From: a bacterium | GTDB taxonomy: Bacteria > Acidobacteriota > Polarisedimenticolia > Polarisedimenticolales > Polarisedimenticolaceae | Assembly (NCBI GenBank): GCA_024226515.1 | Contig: JAAELQ010000239.1 | Span: 1-64,000 of the forward strand | DNA length: 64,000 nucleotides | Reading direction: 5' to 3' | Part shown: one piece after another, positions 43,097 through 52,381 of the stretch | Numbering within the stretch: the first letter of the stretch is position 1 | Layout of the letters: the number at the start of each line of letters is the position of its first letter | Made by a program: the position numbers and the translations under genes | The notes under the pieces: generated by a model | The model's database searches: none | What the model was told of the DNA's origin: nothing | The model's input: the letters and a program-made list of their open reading frames with translations, nothing else

Positions 43097-45444
43097 CTGA
43101 CGCTGTCGACGGTTCCGCTGCCGCTGTCCTCGGTGGCGACGATCGTGGAGATGATCCGCCCCAGCTCGGTCAGGTCGTACGGCTTGTACAGCACCGGGTT
43201 TTCGCTGTTCAGCAGACGCGGCGGCAAATCGACGTCGGGTAGGCCGGTGGCGAAGACGACGCGGCGGCACAGCTCCGGCCGACGCTGTTGCAGGCGGTCG
43301 AAGAAACCTGCCCCGTCCATGCCCGGCATGCGCAGGTCGACCAGCAGCACGTCGAACTCGACCTGCTCGACCAGCCGCAGCGCCTCGGAGCCCTCGCGTG
43401 CGGCCAGTACGGTCCAGCCGCGGTCGCCGAAGTACTCCGTCACGAAGTGCACGATCGACTCCTCGTCGTCGAGGACGAGCAGCCGGCCGCGGAATTCCGG
43501 CGGGGCGTGCTCGGGGTGCCTCCGCGGCGAGTGGACCAGCAGCCCCTCCTCGCGGTCGATCCCCGGCAACTGGATCGAGAACGTCGCGCCCTCGCCCGGC
43601 CTCGACCGGACGGAGATCTTCCCTCCGTTCTCCTCGATGATGCCGTAACAGATCGACAGTCCCAGTCCCGTGCCCCGCCCGACCTCCTTCGTGCTGAAGA
43701 AGGGCAGGAAGACCTGATCCAGCTCGTCGTCGCGAATGCCCGGACCGTCGTCGGTAATGTGGATCTGGACGCGGCCCTCGACGGCTGCGGTCGCCACGCG
43801 GATCGTCCCCGGGTGGCCGCTCTCCTCGATGGCGTGCTCGGCGTTGGTGATCAGGTTCAGCAAGACCTGCTGCAACTGGTGCGGATCGCCCAGCACCGCC
43901 GGCAGCCGCGGCGCCAGCTCCTGTACGACGCTGATGTTGCGCACGCGCATCTCGTAGCTGCGGAAGTCGAGCACCTCGCGAACGAGGTCGTTGATCTCGA
44001 CGAAGCGTCGCTCGGGCTTGTGCTTGCGCGAGAAGGTCAGCAGGCTCTGTACGATCCGCCCGGCACGCTTGGCCTCGGACGTGATGCGCTGCAGCTTCTC
44101 GTACTTGTTCGAGTCGGTCTCGTCCGACGCGAGCAGCTCCGCAAAGCCCAGCACCGACGTCAGCGGGTTGTTCAGCTCGTGGGCCACGCCGGCGACCAGC
44201 ATGCCCAGGGCCGACATCTTCTCGGTCTGGACCAGCTGCGACTGCATCGTCTTCAGGTCGGTGACCAGGCGTGCGTTGGAGAGCGCGACGTCGACGAACG
44301 GCACGAGCGTCTCCAGACGAAGCGCATCGTCGTCGCCGAACGGGCGCCGGCTCTCGTCGTGCGACAGGACGAGCAGGCCCTCGCGCTTACCGCGGATCTC
44401 GAGCGGGGCGACGAGCATGCCCGTCGCGTTCGGCATCAGGGCGTCCAGCGCCGAGCCGCGGAGCTGCCGCAGCGGATCCAGCCGCACCACGGCGCCGTCG
44501 GCGACCAGTCGTTCCTCGAACTCGGTCAGGAAGAGCCGCTCGGGCGGCGGAGTCGCCATCCCGAGATGGGCCATGACGACGAGCCCCTTGCCGGACTCGT
44601 GCTGCAGGGCCAGCATGGCGTCGGTCGCGCGCAGCGCGTCGCAGGCGATGCGCAGAACCGCGTCGCGCAGAAGCTCGGCGTCGAGCTCGGCGCCGATCTC
44701 CAGTCCCAGCCCCTGCAGCGACTGCAGCTCGTTCTCGCGGCTCTCCAGCGACTGCTCGCGCTGGTTCAGCAGCCGCACGATGTAGGCCATGATCCAGATC
44801 GGGATCACGCCCAGCGGCACCAGCCAGGGCGACACGCGCCAGAAAATCGCCATCCCCAGACCCGAAGCGATGCACAGCCCCTCGTTCAGCAGACCCATCC
44901 GCATGAACCAGGTCCAGCGCAGGAACGGCCGGCGATTGGCCAGGCTGATCGCGCCCATCGTCAACAGGTGGTTCGTCGCGGCGAAGGCCAGCACGACGCC
45001 GAGCGCGCCGGCGACGCCGCGCGGTCCGATCGTGGCCAGCGATTCGAATTGCAGCAGCGACGCGACGAGCGCGGCGGCCGCAACGCTCAGGCCCAGCTGG
45101 CCCAGGTTGAACGCGGCGCTCAACGGCGCCCTGCGGTGGAGCTGCCGGTCGATCAGCGTCGTGGCGTAGAGCACGATGCAGGCGAACGCAGGATGGACGA
45201 GGACCAGCAGCGGATAGACGAAGGAGGTTCCGATCTGATGCGAGATGCGCGTCGGCGCCGCGCCGCGGTAGCTGATCGTCAGCGAGGTGGCCAGCCCGGC
45301 GAGCATCCCGAACGCGGCGAACGTCGTCAGCTCTCCGGGAGCGAACGGGTTGGACGCGACGAGCGCGATGCTGGCGACGACGCCGGTTACGACCACGCTC
45401 CAGACGTAGATCTTGGCCGACCGACTGAGGTTGTTCAATGCCAT
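43093..45444 (-). CDS. Hybrid sensor histidine kinase with C-terminal receiver
   Basis: A 783-residue protein. Six to eight N-terminal transmembrane helices (about 10-230) form an unassigned membrane sensor; a GAF-like region follows (about 250-395); then HisKA (phosphoacceptor His in GVAHELNNPLTS), HATPase (N-box NLITNAEHAI, G1 DDGPGIRDDEL, G2 GTGLGLSICYGI), and a receiver domain (Asp in VLLVDLRMPGMDG, Lys in PVLYKPYDL). It would sense a membrane signal and pass phosphate internally. A -10 TATAGT lies about 20 bp before the ATG and no Shine-Dalgarno is seen. The polysaccharide operon lies 90 bp downstream; a regulatory link is inference. Confidence 0.92.
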   Translation of the reverse strand: MALNNLSRSAKIYVWSVVVTGVVASIALVASNPFAPGELTTFAAFGMLAGLATSLTISYRGAAPTRISHQIGTSFVYPLLVLVHPAFACIVLYATTLIDRQLHRRAPLSAAFNLGQLGLSVAAAALVASLLQFESLATIGPRGVAGALGVVLAFAATNHLLTMGAISLANRRPFLRWTWFMRMGLLNEGLCIASGLGMAIFWRVSPWLVPLGVIPIWIMAYIVRLLNQREQSLESRENELQSLQGLGLEIGAELDAELLRDAVLRIACDALRATDAMLALQHESGKGLVVMAHLGMATPPPERLFLTEFEERLVADGAVVRLDPLRQLRGSALDALMPNATGMLVAPLEIRGKREGLLVLSHDESRRPFGDDDALRLETLVPFVDVALSNARLVTDLKTMQSQLVQTEKMSALGMLVAGVAHELNNPLTSVLGFAELLASDETDSNKYEKLQRITSEAKRAGRIVQSLLTFSRKHKPERRFVEINDLVREVLDFRSYEMRVRNISVVQELAPRLPAVLGDPHQLQQVLLNLITNAEHAIEESGHPGTIRVATAAVEGRVQIHITDDGPGIRDDELDQVFLPFFSTKEVGRGTGLGLSICYGIIEENGGKISVRSRPGEGATFSIQLPGIDREEGLLVHSPRRHPEHAPPEFRGRLLVLDDEESIVHFVTEYFGDRGWTVLAAREGSEALRLVEQVEFDVLLVDLRMPGMDGAGFFDRLQQRRPELCRRVVFATGLPDVDLPPRLLNSENPVLYKPYDLTELGRIISTIVATEDSGSGTVDSVS

Positions 45445-45464
45445 GGGTCTCGCACGATTGCCCC

Positions 45465-45519
45465 ACTATACCGCAGCACGCTTTCGCTTGACGTTTGTGT
45501 CGGCCGGCACTGCTATTCT
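45465..45519. promoter_or_regulatory. Divergent promoter region, kinase and enolase-like genes
   Basis: Minus strand: TATAGT (45465-45470) before the histidine kinase, no clear -35. Plus strand: TTGACG (45488-45493) and TGCTATTCT (45511-45519), an extended -10; the spacing of 20 bp is longer than ideal. The two starts are 93 bp apart. Confidence 0.4.
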
Positions 45520-45537
45520 GGTTCCCACGGGGGACTC

Positions 45538-46593
45538 ATGAGCACGTACGCCAGGCTTTCCGACCTTCCGCTGGCCATCGAGGAGTTCGCGCTGGACGGC
45601 ATGATGTTGCGCGTCTCGAGCGAGTTCGAGCGCTACACGACGATCGTGCGACTCGAGGGTCGTGGTGCGATGGGGATCGGCGAGGACGTGACGTACGACT
45701 CCGGCGATCAGCTGCGGTTTCAGAAAGAATGCAAGTCCCTGGAGCTTCCGGGGAGCTACACACTCGACTCGTTCTCGAGCCGGCTCGACGAGCTGGCGCT
45801 GTTTCCGCAAGAACCGCGCTACGCGCCGTCGCTGCAGTACCGACGCTGGGCGTTCGAGAGCGCCGCGCTCGACCTGGCGCTGCGCCAGGCCGGGAGGCCG
45901 CTGCACGACGCCCTCCGTCTCGAACCGGCGCCGGTCCGCTTCGTGGTTTCGCGATCCCTGGGGCACCCGCCGTCGGTGGATGCGCTGCGGGCGATCCACG
46001 ACGGCTACCCGGGTATGGAGTTCAAGCTCGACGCGAACCCGGCCTGGGACGACGAGCTGCTGGCCGAGCTGTCGCGGCTCGGGACGGTGCGGACGGTGGA
46101 TCTGAAGGGCGCCTACGAGGGGACGCCGGTCGACGGCGTCGCCGACGCGGAGCTGTACCGGCGGGTCGCCGAGGCGCTGCCCGACGTCTGGCTCGAAGAC
46201 CCGGCGCTGACGGACGAGACCCGCGCGGCGCTCGCCGGCCACGAGCGGCGCATCACGTGGGACGCTCCGATCCACTCCGTGCAGGACGTCCTGGATCTGC
46301 CCTTCGCGCCCCGCATGCTCAACATCAAGCCGTCCCGCTTCGGCTCGTTGCGTGCGCTGTTCGATACCTACGATCATTGCAATGCGCAGGGCATCTCGAT
46401 GTACGGCGGCGGCCAGTTCGAGCTCGGTCCCGGCAGGACCCAGCTTCACGTGCTGGCCTCGTTGTTTCATCCGGGCGCCCCCAACGACGTTGCTCCGACC
46501 GGCTTCCATGCCAACGACGTCCGGGCCGGGCTGCCGACGAGCCCGATACGGTCCGATCCGGCTCCGGCAGGCTTCACGGGGGTGTTTCGATGA
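45538..46593 (+). CDS. Enolase-superfamily protein (muconate cycloisomerase / OSB synthase-like)
   Basis: A 351-residue protein with the enolase-superfamily barrel pattern. A Lys (FKLDANPAW, about 161), Asp in VRTVDLKG, Glu in VWLEDPAL, Asp in RITWDAPIH and Lys in MLNIKPSRFG fall in the order of Lys, three metal ligands, and Lys expected for successive barrel strands. The usual KxK on strand 2 is replaced, and the Asp-Ala-Asn motif seems to sit on the preceding strand, so strict family assignment is open. Candidates are o-succinylbenzoate synthase or dipeptide epimerase. It overlaps the M29-like peptidase gene by 4 bp. Confidence 0.65.
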   Translation: MSTYARLSDLPLAIEEFALDGMMLRVSSEFERYTTIVRLEGRGAMGIGEDVTYDSGDQLRFQKECKSLELPGSYTLDSFSSRLDELALFPQEPRYAPSLQYRRWAFESAALDLALRQAGRPLHDALRLEPAPVRFVVSRSLGHPPSVDALRAIHDGYPGMEFKLDANPAWDDELLAELSRLGTVRTVDLKGAYEGTPVDGVADAELYRRVAEALPDVWLEDPALTDETRAALAGHERRITWDAPIHSVQDVLDLPFAPRMLNIKPSRFGSLRALFDTYDHCNAQGISMYGGGQFELGPGRTQLHVLASLFHPGAPNDVAPTGFHANDVRAGLPTSPIRSDPAPAGFTGVFR

Positions 46594-47729
46594 CGGCGAG
46601 ACTCGACCGCGACGCGCTACTCGATCTGATCGAGCGTGTCTTCCTTCCGGGCGACGACGAGCGGACGCTGGCTCTGCTGATCGACCTTCCCGACGCGACG
46701 CTGCCCGACCACCCGCTGTGGGCTGAGCGTCGCGAGATGGTGCTGGGTTGGTTTCGCGAGCTGACGCGCCCGGCGAACGGGCGCGGCCTCGACTCGGTGG
46801 AGCTCGTTTATTTCCGCAACGCGCGGCGCAACAACGCCGACCTCCCCGCGACGGGACACGTGTGGGACGGCGGCGCGGTGCCGTCGACGGCGGACGAGGC
46901 GGCGGGGGACGAGGTGCCGCTGTCCGAGGTGTTCTCGCGCAACCGGCTCGTCATCGCGGCGACCGAGCTGTCCGCCACCGCGCCGATGAAGCTGCTGGCA
47001 CCGCGCCACGGACTGCGGGCGGCGACGATGCCCGGATTCACGACGTCGATGATCCCGGCGCTCACGCTGGACTGGGAAGAGATCCACGCGCGCTGCGTGG
47101 CGTTGAAGGAGCGGCTCGACCCGGCCTCGGCGGCCGTGATTCGCTTCGAGGCGGCCGGCTCCATGCACGAACTGCAGCTTGATCTACGCCACCGCAAGGC
47201 CACGGCCAGCGGGGGACTGGTGCGCAAGCCGGGGTCGGCGGGCAACCTGCCGTCCGGCGAAACCTATATCGTGCCGTATGAGGGTGAAGTGGACGGAGAC
47301 CCGTCTCAGACCTCGGGCAGCATGCCGCTCGAGCTGGACGGAGAGCTGCTGGTGTTCGAGATCGCGGGCAATCGTGTGCGCGCCGTGCGCGGCGACGGTC
47401 CGCGGGCCGAACGCGAGCGACGAGAGGTCGAGAACGAGCCCGCGTATTCCAACATCGCGGAGCTGGGCCTCGGCATCCTCTCCGACTACGGGATCCAGCC
47501 GGTGGGCGAGCTGCTGCTCGACGAGAAGCTGGGGCTGCACATCGCCCTCGGCCGTAGCGACCACTTCGGCGGGCAGGTCGGCGCCGCCGACTTCAGCGCG
47601 CCCGACAAGGTGGTGCACATCGACCACGTCTACCTGCCGAGCCTCCAGCCCGCGGTCCGCGTGGTGTCCGTGGATCTGGAGTACGACGGAACGGCCGAGC
47701 GTCTGATGACCGACGGGCGCTACGTCTGA
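46590..47729 (+). CDS. M29-like aminopeptidase
   Basis: A 379-residue protein resembling the M29 (aminopeptidase T) family. Family segments visible: ATMPGFTTSMIPALTLDWEE; LPSGETYIVPYEGEVDG, where M29 enzymes have the PxGExxxxPxE motif with a metal Glu; a second Glu in SNIAELGLGI; His in GLHIALGRSDHFGGQ; and HIDHVYL with His and Asp ligands. This set matches a two-metal centre. It is longer at the N-terminus and lower in similarity than classical AmpS, so peptide specificity is unknown. It starts within the stop of the enolase-like gene (ATGA). Confidence 0.75.
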   Translation: MTARLDRDALLDLIERVFLPGDDERTLALLIDLPDATLPDHPLWAERREMVLGWFRELTRPANGRGLDSVELVYFRNARRNNADLPATGHVWDGGAVPSTADEAAGDEVPLSEVFSRNRLVIAATELSATAPMKLLAPRHGLRAATMPGFTTSMIPALTLDWEEIHARCVALKERLDPASAAVIRFEAAGSMHELQLDLRHRKATASGGLVRKPGSAGNLPSGETYIVPYEGEVDGDPSQTSGSMPLELDGELLVFEIAGNRVRAVRGDGPRAERERREVENEPAYSNIAELGLGILSDYGIQPVGELLLDEKLGLHIALGRSDHFGGQVGAADFSAPDKVVHIDHVYLPSLQPAVRVVSVDLEYDGTAERLMTDGRYV

Positions 47730-47731
47730 CG

Positions 47732-47765
47732 CAAAAAGAAAACGCCGGTCCCGAAGGACCGGCGT
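47732..47765 (-). terminator. Rho-independent terminator of the thioredoxin-like gene
   Basis: A perfect 10-bp stem, ACGCCGGTCC (47742-47751) with GGACCGGCGT (47756-47765), closed by a CGAA tetraloop (TTCG on the minus strand). The minus strand continues with TTTTCTTTTT. It ends the minus-strand transcript 28 bp after its stop codon. On the plus strand the stem also follows the M29-like gene but lacks a T-tract. Confidence 0.88.
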
Positions 47766-47793
47766 CTCACGGATCTCGTGATCGCGCTGCTGC

Positions 47794-48558
47794 TTACATC
47801 ATCGCGCGGACGGCCTGCTCGGACAGGCGGGCCGGGTGGCCGCGCCAGATGACCTTACCGTCCTTGACCATCGCCGCGGCCGGAATGCCGCTGACGTTGA
47901 AGTGGCGGCTGAGGTCGCCGTTCTCCTTGGCGGCCGGGTAGCTGACGCTCTTCTCGGTCATGAACGCGAGCACCTTCTCTTCGGTCGCGCTCTTGTTGAT
48001 CTTGGTCAAGGCGACGATCTGGACGCCGCTCTTGAGGCTGTTGTACATCGCCTGGATCTTCGGCACCTCGCGCTTGCAGTGCGGGCACCAGACTTCCCAG
48101 AAGACGAGCAGCGTCGGCTTGCTGCTGTTGAAGTCGATCTCGGACTCACCCTGGTACCACTTTTCGATACCCCACGCCTTCGGGGCAGCCTTGCCGATCA
48201 CGGCGAGCTCCTGGTTCGTACGGCGGGCGCGCTTGGCGATCTGCGTCGTGCCGTACTTCTTCATGAACTCGTTCATCTTGGTCTTGGCATCGTCCATCTC
48301 GAACGCGCTGACCAGTCGATTGATGTCGGCGTAGGCCTTCTCGGCCTCGGCTTCGAGCTGCGGATTGGCGGCGGCCACGCCACCACCCTGCGCCACCTTG
48401 GCTTCGAGTTGCGCCATGCGCTTCTCGAGATCGGAGATCTTGCGCTTGAGCTCCAGGATCTTCGCGTCTTCTTTGGTCTGGGCCAGCAGCGGCATCGTCG
48501 CCAGGCCGGCCACGATGACCAGGGCCAGCACGATAAGGGTCGAACGTGAACGGAGCAT
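47794..48558 (-). CDS. TlpA/ResA-like thioredoxin with coiled coil
   Basis: A 254-residue exported or membrane-anchored thioredoxin. Hydrophobic anchor LIVLALVIVAGLATMPLLA (about 8-26) is followed by a coiled coil (ILELKRKISDLEKRMAQLEA, about 34-53), a helical linker, and a thioredoxin fold (about 130-254) with active site WEVWCPHCKRE near residue 160 and the cis-Pro loop VSGIPAAAMV. Such proteins reduce disulfides in the periplasm, for example for cytochrome c maturation. The coiled coil suggests oligomers or attachment to a partner. GGAGG precedes the ATG; promoter and terminator are both clear. Confidence 0.88.
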   Translation of the reverse strand: MLRSRSTLIVLALVIVAGLATMPLLAQTKEDAKILELKRKISDLEKRMAQLEAKVAQGGGVAAANPQLEAEAEKAYADINRLVSAFEMDDAKTKMNEFMKKYGTTQIAKRARRTNQELAVIGKAAPKAWGIEKWYQGESEIDFNSSKPTLLVFWEVWCPHCKREVPKIQAMYNSLKSGVQIVALTKINKSATEEKVLAFMTEKSVSYPAAKENGDLSRHFNVSGIPAAAMVKDGKVIWRGHPARLSEQAVRAMM

Positions 48559-48606
48559 TGGTTCCTCCCGAAAGCGGTAATTCTCGATGTAGGTTGGATC
48601 CCGGAC

Positions 48607-48636
48607 ATCATACTTCCTGGGTCTGGCCCGGTCCAA
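48607..48636 (-). promoter_or_regulatory. Promoter of the thioredoxin-like gene
   Basis: On the minus strand TTGGAC (48631-48636) and TATGAT (48607-48612) are 18 bp apart, giving a leader of about 40 nt before the ATG at 48558. The rest of this 238-bp divergent gap holds a perfect CCGACG/CGTCGG hairpin (48737-48752) and the -10 of the plus-strand gene. Confidence 0.6.
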
Positions 48637-48778
48637 TCGGAGGCCCCCGTTCCGGCGCAATTCCGGGGGTTTGTAAACAAAACAGAGCCACGAATCCCCA
48701 TCAATCCCGCCCTGGACCTCCGAACGTAACAACTTCCCGACGAGGCCGTCGGAGGCTCCCCGAGACGCCGCCGCGGTT

Positions 48779-48788
48779 GTGCGATAAT
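48779..48788 (+). promoter_or_regulatory. Extended -10 box, possible leaderless start
   Basis: GATAAT (48783-48788) is preceded by TGC, an extended -10. It ends 8 bp before the ATG at 48797, so transcription should begin within two bases of the start codon. No -35 and no Shine-Dalgarno are seen. The -10 to ATG distance is identical to that at 24363-24377. Confidence 0.5.
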
Positions 48789-48796
48789 CCGCCGAA

Positions 48797-51700
48797 ATGC
48801 TCCGCTTCCCGCAGAATTTCGCCCGCCTGGCCGTGGTTTCTGTGGCGTTCGTCTTCTGTGCCGGGACTCCGGCCGTCGAGCTGCTCGGGCCGTCGGTCAC
48901 CGGCTTCGACGTCGGGCGCGGTCCGGACGACGTCGCCATCGCGGACCTCGACCGTGACGGGACCCTCGATCTCGCGGTGACCAACATCGTCGAAGGCACG
49001 GTCAGCGTCCTGCTCGGAGACGGCAGCGGGGGGTTCGATCGGGTCCAAGATGTGGGCGTCGGTGCGTCTCCGGAGGGGCTGGTGCTCGTCGACCTCGACC
49101 TTGACGGCGTGCTGGACCTCGTCACGGCGAACCGCGACGACGGCACGGTGTCCGTCGCGCCGGGTGGCGGGGACGGGCGCTTCGGCGAGGCGATCGCGAT
49201 CCAGGCCGGCGCAACGCCGGTTGCGCTCGCCGCGGCGGATCTCGACGCGGACGGCGACGTCGACATCGCGGTCGTCAACCGCAACCCCGGCACCGTCTCG
49301 ATCTTGCTCGGTGATGGGGTCGGCGGTCTCTCCGCCGGACCCGTGGTCGGCGGACTCGGGCCCTTCCCGCTGTCGATCGCGATCGCCGACTTGGACGGGG
49401 ACGCCGCGCTGGATCTGGCGGTGGGTAACTTACAGGCAGACTCGGTCAGCGTTTCGCACGGCAACGGCGACGGCAGCTTCGATCCCGTGCCGGTGACCCA
49501 TGACGTGGGCCGCTTCCCGACGGCGGTGGTGGCGGCGGACTTCGACGCCGACGGACGGACCGACCTGGCGTCCGTCAACGGGTTCGACAACTCGGTCAGC
49601 ATCCTGCTGGGCACGCCGGATGGGCTCGTCCGGCAGCTTCCCGACATCGAGGTCGGCGTGTTCCCGCTGGCCGCGGAGGCGGGGGACTTCGATGCGGACG
49701 GCAGCGTTGATCTCGTCGTCGCCAACTTCGACGGCGATTCGCTGAGCGTGTTGCTCGGTGACGGCAGCGGAGCGTTCACCCGCAAATGCCTGCGCTTCGA
49801 CGAACAGGACGGATGTGTGGAGCTGGTCGTCTCCGATCCGCGCGCGGTGCGGCTGGGAGATCTGGACTTCGACGGAGCGCCCGACCTGGCCGTCGCGCTC
49901 CACGACAATGCCAAGTTGGGGGTCCTGCTCGGCGACGGCTTCGGCGGTGTCGGCCAGGCGCGCTCCTTTCCGACCGGCAACGCGCCGCAGGCTCTGGTAT
50001 CCGGCGAGTTCGACGGCGACGGCATCCCGGACCTGGTGACGGCGAACACGCTCGACGGCTCCATCGGCCTGCTGCTCGGCGACGGGCTCGGGGCATTCGT
50101 TCCCGGGTCCGCCCCGGTCGAGGGCTTCGAGTCGCCGGTCGGACTCACGGTCCACGACTTCGACCGCGACGGCAACCTCGATCTGGCGGTGGCCGATCGC
50201 GAGGGCAGCCCGGACGAGGTCGGCATTCTGCTCGGCGACGGCGCAGGAGGCTTCACGCGACACCAGGATCTCGACCTGCCCGATTCGACACTGGCCGAGG
50301 CGCTCGCCGTGGGAGACTTCGACTGCGACGGCGAGGCCGATCTCGTGGTCGTGCACGCCATGCGCTTCGTATTCACCGGCAACAAGGCCAACGTGCTTCT
50401 CGGTGCGGGGGACGGGACGTTCTCCTTCCACGTCGGGCTCGGTATCCGCGACGACAGCGGGCGTCCCGTGGTGGCGGATTTCAACGGGGACGGGGCTCCG
50501 GACCTGGGGGTGACGAGCACGATCGGCCGCAGCCTGCGTCTGTTTCTGGGAGACTGCGCGGGCGGCTTCACGCGCGTCGCCCCCGACATCTCGTTCGAGA
50601 GCGCTCCCGCGTCGATCGTGGTGACCGAGTTCGACGGAAACGACGACCCCGACCTGTTGCTGACGTTGCCGGCGCAAAACGCGATCGCCGTGCTGCTGGG
50701 TCGGGCGGACGCCACGTTCGAGCGTCGCGCGCAGGACATCGAAACCGCCGAGGATCCGCGAGCGCTCACCGTCGCGGACCTCAACTCCGACGGAGACCTC
50801 GACCTCGCGGTCGCGCATCCGGCGATCGACTCGGTCAGCTTCCTGCTCGCCCGCGGGTGGGACGGCAAGTTCAACTCAGGCCCGAGCCTGGCGGTGGGGA
50901 ACGACCCGGTCGCCCTCGTCGCGCTGGATCTCGACCTGGACGGGACGACCGACGTCGCGGTGGCGGAACGACTGGAGTCGCGCGTGTCCGCACTGTACGG
51001 TCGCCTGGGATCGCGCAGTGACGTCGACGCCTCGAGCCGCGTCGACGGTTTCGACGTGAACGCGGTCGCTGCGGCCTTCGGTCTGGAACGTCACGAGCCG
51101 GGGTACCGCCGCGGGGCCGACGTCAGCCTGAACGGAGCCGTCGACGGAGAGGACCTGGCGTTCGTCGCCGCACGCTTCGGGAACGTGGAGCGTCAGCCGT
51201 CGCCGCTGCGGCCACGCGTCACGCAGGCGCCCGCCCCGGCGCCGGGAAGCGTGACGTTGCAGGCGGCCGGCGTCGAGGGCGACCTGCTGACGCTGCGCGT
51301 GGAGATCGACGCCGACCTCAGCCCGTTCAGTGCCGTCGACTTCGCGCTGCTGTTCGAGCCGGATCCGACGGCCGACCCACCCGAGGGCGGGCAGGGCCAG
51401 GTCCTCGAGTGGGTCGCGAGCCGGCCGGGCGACGTACTGGCGGGTGCCCGCGGCCAGTCGGTGACCGTTCAGTCGGGTGGTGTCGGACGGCTGGAGGTCG
51501 GGGTGGGACGCGTCCCGCCGGAGGACCTCGCCGCCTCGGGCCGCGGCAGCCTGGTCGACCTCGTTTTTCGCGCGCGGCGGTCGGGACGCTCGCTCATGCG
51601 CTTCGCGCCGTTCCGGCGCGAGCTGCCGACGCTGCTCTCGATCGACGGTTGCCCCGAGCCGAACGGCTGCGCCGTCCCGAGCGTCGCTTTCGCCGGTGAG

Positions 51701-52381
51701 CCGATCGAGGTCGAGGTCACGATCGAGGGCTCGCCCGCGGCGGGGCAGAAGATCGCGTTCGCGCCGTCGAGCATCGACTTCGGCGAGGTCGCTCCGGGAA
51801 AGACCGAGCGGCGCGAGCTGCGGCTGTCCAACCTGGGCATCGCGCCGCTGGAGATCCTCGAGGTGCGCTCGACGTCGGAGGTGTTCGTGTCGTACCTGCG
51901 TCGCCCCGTGACCGTGTCTCCCTTCAGCTTCGTCGAGGTGCCGATCGAGTTCTCGCCGGGCGAGCAGGCGATTCACGCCGCCGATCTCGTCGTCGAGTCG
52001 AACGATCTGCAGCGACCGACGGTCTTCGTCCCCGTCGGCGGCAGCTCGGGGTTTCCGCTGGCGGTCACGCCGCGGCGGGTCGAATTCGGGACCGTCGCGG
52101 TCGGGGACGAGGAGTCCCGCACATTGGTGATCGTCAATCGCGACACGATCCCGCACACGCTGAGTGGATTCGAGGTGCCCGACGCCCGTTTTCTCGTTCA
52201 GGTCGGGACGTCCGTGCTGCAGCCCGGCGAGCGCGGCACCGTCGACGTCCGCTTCCGACCGGACGCGGCCTCCACCGCACGGGAAGAGCTGCGCCTCCTG
52301 TTCGACGCGCCCGAGAACCGCACGATCGTCGTGCCGCTCTCGGGAGCGGGGGACAGTCCCCTCCAGCAGCCCACTAGTTGA
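48797..52381 (+). CDS. Large secreted FG-GAP propeller protein with dockerin and cohesin-like modules
   Basis: A 1194-residue exported protein. A signal peptide (about 1-27) precedes some fifteen FG-GAP/VCBS repeats (about 35-735; DLDRDGTLDLAVTN, DFDADGRTDLASVNG) forming one or two beta-propellers. Next comes a dockerin-like pair of calcium loops (about 742-796; DASSRVDGFDVNAVAAAFG and LNGAVDGEDLAFVAARFG), a cohesin-like beta-sandwich (about 815-975; SPFSAVDFALLFEPDP), and two ASH/choice-of-anchor type domains (about 990-1187; IDFGEVAPGKTERRELRLSN; VEFGTVAVGDEESRTLVIVN). Probably a cell-surface or secreted binding protein. Its end overlaps convergent apaG by 8 bp. Confidence 0.85.
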   Translation: MLRFPQNFARLAVVSVAFVFCAGTPAVELLGPSVTGFDVGRGPDDVAIADLDRDGTLDLAVTNIVEGTVSVLLGDGSGGFDRVQDVGVGASPEGLVLVDLDLDGVLDLVTANRDDGTVSVAPGGGDGRFGEAIAIQAGATPVALAAADLDADGDVDIAVVNRNPGTVSILLGDGVGGLSAGPVVGGLGPFPLSIAIADLDGDAALDLAVGNLQADSVSVSHGNGDGSFDPVPVTHDVGRFPTAVVAADFDADGRTDLASVNGFDNSVSILLGTPDGLVRQLPDIEVGVFPLAAEAGDFDADGSVDLVVANFDGDSLSVLLGDGSGAFTRKCLRFDEQDGCVELVVSDPRAVRLGDLDFDGAPDLAVALHDNAKLGVLLGDGFGGVGQARSFPTGNAPQALVSGEFDGDGIPDLVTANTLDGSIGLLLGDGLGAFVPGSAPVEGFESPVGLTVHDFDRDGNLDLAVADREGSPDEVGILLGDGAGGFTRHQDLDLPDSTLAEALAVGDFDCDGEADLVVVHAMRFVFTGNKANVLLGAGDGTFSFHVGLGIRDDSGRPVVADFNGDGAPDLGVTSTIGRSLRLFLGDCAGGFTRVAPDISFESAPASIVVTEFDGNDDPDLLLTLPAQNAIAVLLGRADATFERRAQDIETAEDPRALTVADLNSDGDLDLAVAHPAIDSVSFLLARGWDGKFNSGPSLAVGNDPVALVALDLDLDGTTDVAVAERLESRVSALYGRLGSRSDVDASSRVDGFDVNAVAAAFGLERHEPGYRRGADVSLNGAVDGEDLAFVAARFGNVERQPSPLRPRVTQAPAPAPGSVTLQAAGVEGDLLTLRVEIDADLSPFSAVDFALLFEPDPTADPPEGGQGQVLEWVASRPGDVLAGARGQSVTVQSGGVGRLEVGVGRVPPEDLAASGRGSLVDLVFRARRSGRSLMRFAPFRRELPTLLSIDGCPEPNGCAVPSVAFAGEPIEVEVTIEGSPAAGQKIAFAPSSIDFGEVAPGKTERRELRLSNLGIAPLEILEVRSTSEVFVSYLRRPVTVSPFSFVEVPIEFSPGEQAIHAADLVVESNDLQRPTVFVPVGGSSGFPLAVTPRRVEFGTVAVGDEESRTLVIVNRDTIPHTLSGFEVPDARFLVQVGTSVLQPGERGTVDVRFRPDAASTAREELRLLFDAPENRTIVVPLSGAGDSPLQQPTS

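Noticed and set aside
43288-45537. Long N-terminal extension of the enolase-like gene, reading antisense through the histidine kinase
   Set aside because: The extension lacks any domain and is the shadow of the kinase gene. Promoter elements and GGGGGA just before ATG 45538 fix the start there.
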